From NCBI RefSeq assembly GCF_031143425.1, contig NC_090451.1, positions 660,824,575 through 660,888,574 of the forward strand: a DNA stretch of 64,000 nt, in the 5' to 3' direction. The position numbers and the translations under genes were made by a program. The notes under the pieces were generated by a model. That model worked only from the letters and a program-made list of their open reading frames with translations, ran no database searches and was not told where the DNA came from. Every line of letters begins with the position of its first letter. Positions within the stretch are counted from its first letter, which is position 1. This DNA is from Pleurodeles waltl (lineage: Eukaryota; Chordata; Amphibia; Caudata; Salamandridae). Positions 58,390 through 64,000 of the stretch are shown piece after piece.

Positions 58390-61300
58390 AATTCCACCAC
58401 CCAAATCATATTGTGGAGACATCAAAATTGTCAATGGCAAAACAAACTGGTTTTGTAAGGCAGGCACCTGTGTTTTTGGTCCTGGATTCGGCGGCCATAT
58501 AGAGAAACACACTAAACCCAAACATTTCTGGAAACTAGACATTCGGGGGAGTCCACAGAGGTGTGACTTGTGTGGATTCCCCAAAGTTTTCTTACCCAGA
58601 ATACCCTGCAAAGCTGAAATGTTGAAAAAAAACTCAATTTTTCTCGCATTTCTGTCACACAAACTACAGGAATATGCTGGGATCCACAACATTCCTACCA
58701 CCCAGTGACTCCTCACCTGTCCTGATAAAAACACTACCCCACTTGAGTGCCTACACCTAGTGCCTGTGTCAGGAATGGATCACCCCAGGGTCAACAGCTG
58801 CCTCACGTAAGGACCAACATTGACCGCTGTGTGATCTATTCCTGTCGCAGGCACCAGGCCTAACCACACAAGTGAGGTATCATATTTATCGGGAGACTTG
58901 GGGGAATGCTGGGTGGAAGGAAATTTGTGGCTCCTCTCAGATTCCAGAACTTTCTGTCACCGAAATGTGAGGAAAACGTGTTATTTTAGCCACATTTTGA
59001 GGTTTGCAAAGGATTCTGGGTAACAGAACCTGGTCCGAGCCCCACAAGTCACCTCATCTTGGATTCCCCTGGGTTTCTAGTTTTCAAAAATGTGCTGGTT
59101 TGCTAGGTTTCCCCAAGTGCCGGCTGAGCTAGAGGACAAAATCCACAGGTAGGCACTGTTTTCTATGAAAAAATGTGATGTGTCCACGTTGTGTTTTGGG
59201 GGCATTTCCTGTCGCGGGCGCTAGGCCTACCCACACAAGTGAGGTATCATTTTTATCGGGAGACTTGGGGGAACGCTAGGTGGAAGGAAATTTGTGACTC
59301 CTCTCAGATTCCAGAACTTTCTGTCACTGAAATGTGAGGAAAACTTGTTTTTTTAGCCACTTTTTGAGGTTTGCAAAGGATTCTGGGTAACAGAACCTGG
59401 TCTGAGCCCCGCAAGTCACCCCTCCTTGGATTCCCCTAGGTCTCTAGTTTTCAGAAATGCACAGGTTTGGTAGGTTTCCCTAGGTGCCGGCTGAGCTAGA
59501 GGCCAAAATCTACAGGTAAGCACTTCTCAAAAAACACCTCTGTTTTCTTCCAAAAATTTGGATGTGTCCACGTTGCGCTTTGGGGCGGTTCCTGTCGCAG
59601 GCGCTAGGCCTACCCACACAAGTGAGGTATCATTTTTATCGGGAGACTTGGGGGAACGCCGGGTGGAAGGAAATTTGTGGCTCCTCTCAGATTCCAGAAC
59701 TTTCTGTCACCGAAATGTGAGGAAAACTTGTTTTTTTAGCCACTTTTTGAGGTTTGCAAAGGATTCTGGGTAACAGAACCTGGTCCGAGCCCCGCAAGTC
59801 ACCCCTCCTTGGATTCCCCTAGGTCTCTAGTTTTCAGACATGCACAGGTTTGGTAGGTTTCCCTAGGGTGCCGGCTGAGCTAGAGGCCAAAATCTACAGG
59901 TAGGCACTTCGCAAAAAATACCTCTGTTTTCTTCCAAAAATGTGGATGTGTCCACGTTGCGCTTTGGGGCGTTTCCTGTCGCAGGCGCTAGGCCTACCCA
60001 CACAAGTGAGGTATCATTTTTATCGGGAGACTTGGGGGAACGCCGGGTGGAAGGAAATTTGTGGCTCCTCTCAGATTCCAGAACTTTCTGTCACCGAAAT
60101 ATTAGGAAAACTTGTTTTTTTAGCCACTTTTTGAGGTTTGCAAAGGATTCTGGGTAACAGAACCTGGTCCGAGCCCCGCAAGTCACCCCTCCTTGGATTC
60201 CCCTAGGTCTCTAGTTTTCAGAAATGCACAGGTTTGGTAGGTTTCCCTATGTGCCGGCTGAGCTAGAGGCCAAAATCTACAGGTAGGCACTTTGAAAAAA
60301 ACAGCTGAAAAAAATAGGATGTGTCCATGTTGTGTTTTGGGGCATTTCCTGTCGCGGGCACTAGGCCTACCCACACAAGTAAGCTATCATTTTTATCGGG
60401 AGACTTGGGGGAACATAGAATAGCAAAACAAGTGTTATTGCCCCTTATCTTTCTCTACATTTTTTCCTTCCAAATATAAGAGAGAGTGTAAAAAAGACGT
60501 CTATTTGAGAAATGCCCTGCAATTCACATGCTAGTATGGGCACCTCGGAATTCAGCGATGTGCAAATAACCACTGCTCCTCAAAACCTTATCTTGATCCT
60601 ATTTTGGAAATGCAAAGGTTTTCTTGATACCTCTTTTTCACTTTTCATATTTCAGCAAATGAATTGCTGTATACCCAGTATAGAATGAAAACCAACTGCA
60701 GGGTGCAGCTCATTTATTGGCTCTGGGTACCTAGGGTTCTTGATGAACCTACAAGCCCTTTATATCCCCGCAACCAGAAGAGTCCAGCAGACAAAACGAT
60801 ATATTGCTTTCAGAAATCTGACATCGCAGGAAAAAGTTACAGAGTAAAACATAAAGAAAAATGGCTGTTGTTTTCAGCTCAATTTCAATATTTTTTTATT
60901 TCAGCTGTTATTTTCTGTAGGAAAACCTTGTAGGATCTACACAAATGACCACTTGCTGAATTTAGAATTTTGTCTAGTTTTCAGAAATGTTTAGCATTCC
61001 GGGATCCAGCATTGGTTTCACACCCATTCCTGTCACTAACTGGAAGGAGGCTGAAAGCACCAAATATAGTAGAAATGGGGTATGTCCCAGTAAAATGCCA
61101 AATTTGTGTTGAAAAATGTGGTTTTCTGATTCAAGTCTGCCCGTTCCTGAAAGGTGGGAAGATAGTGATTTCAGCACCAGAAACCCTTTGTTGATGGCAT
61201 TTTCAGGGAAAAAACCACAAGCCTTCTTCGGCAGCCCTTTTTCCCCATTTTTTTTGGAAAAAACAAAATTTTCACTGTATTTTGGCTATTTTCTTGGTCT

Positions 61301-61482
61301 CCTCCAGGGGAAACCACCAACTCTGGGTACCATTAGAATCCCTAGGATGTTGGAAAAAAAGGACGCAAATTTGCCTTGGTTAGCTTATGTGGACAAAAAG
61401 TTATGAAGCCCTAAGCGCGAATTACCCCAAATAGCCAAAAAAGGGCTCAGCACTGGGGGGAAAAGGCCCAGCAGCTAAGGGG
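58390..61482. mobile_element. piggyBac-type element with inverted and direct ~375-bp units
   Basis: Direct units start with CCTGTCGC(A/G)GGC at 58,841, 59,208, 59,591, 59,975 and 60,348, giving periods of 367-384 bp. Each holds CACACAAGTGAGGTATCATT, CAGATTCCAGAACTTTCTGT and GGATTCTGGGTAACAGAACC. A diverged unit lies in the opposite orientation at about 58,390-58,773, head to head with the others. The array passes into unique sequence and ends CAGCAGCTAAGGGG followed by TTAA (61,483-61,486), as piggyBac ends do. I do not see the other end or an intact transposase, so the left boundary and the class are provisional. Confidence 0.6.
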
Positions 61483-61486
61483 TTAA
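61483..61486. other. TTAA target site
   Basis: TTAA abuts the GCAGCTAAGGGG end of the repeat-rich element. piggyBac transposons insert at and duplicate TTAA. Confidence 0.5.
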
Positions 61487-64000
61487 GTAGTTCCAATTGA
61501 ACTGCAAGTGGTGCTTGACTCCATTTCAGCAGGGGTTTTACTGTAAGTTTAAGTGTATGGATTAAGAGCACTGGAGTCATGAGTCCTCTATAACGTGAAA
61601 GACACATGCTCACCAGGGTTGAGTTCAGAGCCAATGCTCCCAGACCTTTTCCGATAAGTATTTAAACTCTTACGTCCGTTGGCGTGCAAGCACTGGCAGC
61701 ACAGAGCATTCAAAATATTTTTTCATTGGTCCAGGTTTTCAGAATTTCTGTGCCGGAGTCTGGAGTACGGTTTGTGGTTCCCTTCAACACTGATAGGTTC
61801 AAGTTTTATTTCTGAGTTCATGCGAAGGCCGTTCCAAGCTTTTGATTCCATTAGTGGAAGCATTTTACCTCCCGAGGATTTTAATTTAACTTAAAACTAT
61901 TCGTTTTCAGCTGATGATGTCCCAGGCTCTGGTTGGTTTACAGGCTGTAACAGGATTTGTAGACGGGTTGCGTTGTATCTGCTCTTGCAAACTAAAGTGA
62001 AGTTTGAACCCAGCTCTTGATGTCTCCTGAAGCTGCTTAGTTGCAAGAGGACTGTAATATGCGGGCCGCTTGCTTATTATTATTCTTGTTAGTACTTACT
62101 CCCTTCACAGCCCTGGTCAGCATGTTTACATTGAATGTAGGCATCCACTAGACTATTTTGAAAGTTAGTACACTGAGGCCCGTACAATCGGATTTTTCAG
62201 TCTGTCGTTTTGCATGCCATTGATAAAAAGTAAGCGTGTCTATTATATCAAATGTGTGAACTATTTGCAGATATTATCTGACTGTCTGTGAAATCAAACC
62301 CGGAGAAGCTGCTGTTGAGAACTAGTTGTCTTCAAGGCGCATTCTTTTAATTTTAACAATAAATGTAATACGCCAAGTTGATAAAACCCTACCTAGTGAA
62401 TTTCCTTTGAGGAAACATACTTTTCGTTTGTTTTGTTTTTTCCAACTTTGCAGCAAAATGCCTTTTGTAGAGACTTCCCCATCCTGATTTAGCTTCTGTT
62501 TCTCAAATAGTTTATTTATTTCAATTAAAAAAAGCACCGCCCTGAAGTCGCCTCATTTACTTCCCGATATTAAACCCCACTCCCCTGTATGTTTTATAGC
62601 CCTCTCTGCTCCATCACTTTCTTTTTCCCCTTAAACTCCTCTTTTTTGGTGGGGAGGCTGTGGGAGAGGGAGGGCCAAACCCTCTTCCTGCTTATCTCTG
62701 TTCCTTCGCCCTCACCATTTTCGTTATTTCGGGAAATGCAGCTTCACCCTTCTTCTTTAGTCTACCTTTGGTCCATCCAACCCCTTTCCCCTGCTGTGCT
62801 TACACCATTCTTTGCCCTCTATCCCTGGCATTTTGTTGCCTCCTTGGCACATGTGCTTGTTTGTTTCGTCAGCTGGCAGTGCTCTCTGATGGTGGAAGAA
62901 ATGGTAACCCATAAACAGCAACTCTTTATTTTTGTTTTATAAGCTAGTTCCATTTTTCAAGAAACGTATTTTTTTAAAACTCATTACCCCTACCATTTCT
63001 TATTTGTTAGGAATGGTGGAACTTAATTTGTATTTCAGAAAGAAAAGTGTTCTATCCAAATCCTTAATTGGTACCCAGTCTGAAATTTCCCATTGCATTG
63101 GCATTATACCACTTTGCCAGAAAGGGATTTCACCAAGAATGACTTTTGACAGCCTGTTTTACTAACACAGCTTTTACAGAATGACGTAGAGCCCTTATTC
63201 TCTCAGTTTCATCCACTTGTGTTTCAGGTGTTTAGGGGAAAGAATTACATGTGACCAAGGGAGGAAGGAAATTGGAAGAAATAGTGAGTAATGCTGTACT
63301 TAATATTACAACTATCTATATTGGGTTTATGTTCAATCACAGGCAACTTTTTTTTTGGTTTCTGGTCATTTAATTTTTAACATCCAAGATAAAGGTGAAC
63401 TACCTGTTTGTGGTCATCTACAGAGTCCGCCTCTAAAGGGTGCTCTTTGAGATAAAAATATTGTAGTAAATGTGTGTGTTTTGTGTTAAATTGTGTCTTA
63501 TTGCGTAGCTTGGTCACAGTATCGGATACCCAAGTGTAGTTGTTCTACCCATGCTGCCGAACACACCCCGCCGCAACCTTCTGCAAGATTCTTGCAAATT
63601 AAGATGGGAGTGGCAGCCATTAATCTTTTAAAGAAGATAGGGGCTATGTGGCTATCGCTTACTTCTTTCATTTTTGGTCTGCACATTAGGAGATTTTTTT
63701 CACCTTGGCTTTCCTAAATTGGCTAAGTGTTTTAACGCATTTTTTATTAGCAGGGATGGTGCCTTGTACCACTTGCGTAGGAGGTTTAATGTTTTGGCTG
63801 TTTTTTTGTTTTTTTTAAAAAAGGCTTTGTCTGTTTTATGACGAGGCCAGAAAGAATGAATGCATAATTTTATTACAGGTTTATGAAATATCAAATCAAC
63901 ACATAAAACAGTATATAACATTGCATGGCATTTATGTACAGATTGCTGCAATTCTGCATTACCAAAAGCTCGTTAAAACAGCGCATACAGGTTAGGATAA
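61487..64000. other. Non-coding DNA
   Basis: No gene is recognised. Short open frames (up to 117 codons at 62,589-62,942) are hydrophobic and T/C-rich and have no domain. T-runs lie near 63,345 and 63,805. Confidence 0.5.

Overview
The window is eukaryotic nuclear DNA from a very large, repeat-rich genome. The most likely source is a salamander, probably a newt of the Pleurodeles type. That assignment is inference: it rests on a DIRS retrotransposon, a PIF/Harbinger DNA transposon with its palindromic MITEs, a very long LTR, and several dispersed repeats I associate with newt genomes. I recognise no host protein-coding exon, rRNA, functional tRNA or CRISPR. The host DNA reads as intron or intergenic sequence with a few stretches that look like conserved non-coding elements.

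Layout. 1-21,000 is AT-rich non-coding DNA with degenerate tandem repeats (about 3.4-4.13 kb and 11.6-12.0 kb), one long dispersed repeat (16.2-16.6 kb) and a candidate conserved element (5.34-5.85 kb). 21,037-21,216 is a palindromic MITE. 21,439-24,082 is a TG...CA element best read as a 2.6-kb solo LTR. 24.1-29.8 kb is non-coding, with two more candidate conserved stretches.

29,770-38,192 is a structurally complete, decayed 8.4-kb Harbinger element. It has terminal inverted repeats, GGCGGT-rich subterminal zones, a DDE transposase on +, and two different Myb/SANT-like accessory genes on -. All three genes have readable exon-intron structure and each carries a few disabling lesions. 38.2-43.1 kb is non-coding.

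43,863-about 49,502 is a DIRS element with gag, RT-RNase H-methyltransferase-like and tyrosine recombinase regions, inverted terminal repeats, and an internal complementary region that matches the joined ends. It sits between copies of a tRNA-SINE-containing repeat. 50,699-56,671 is a full-length APE-type LINE on -, bounded by an 8-bp target-site duplication, with four GC-rich ~113-bp monomers as its 5' end. A Harbinger-like MITE later inserted into its C-terminal zinc finger. 57.07-57.84 kb is an L2/CR1-like LINE fragment. 58.39-61.48 kb is an inverted-plus-direct array of ~375-bp units ending at a TTAA, as in piggyBac-type elements. The rest is non-coding.

How the parts relate. In the Harbinger element the transposase presumably cuts the ends, and the Myb-like proteins presumably bind the subterminal motifs and help nuclear entry. 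The two MITEs have ends resembling the Harbinger ends and 3-bp target duplications, so they are likely non-autonomous passengers of related elements. Every mobile-element coding region seen here is damaged in this copy.
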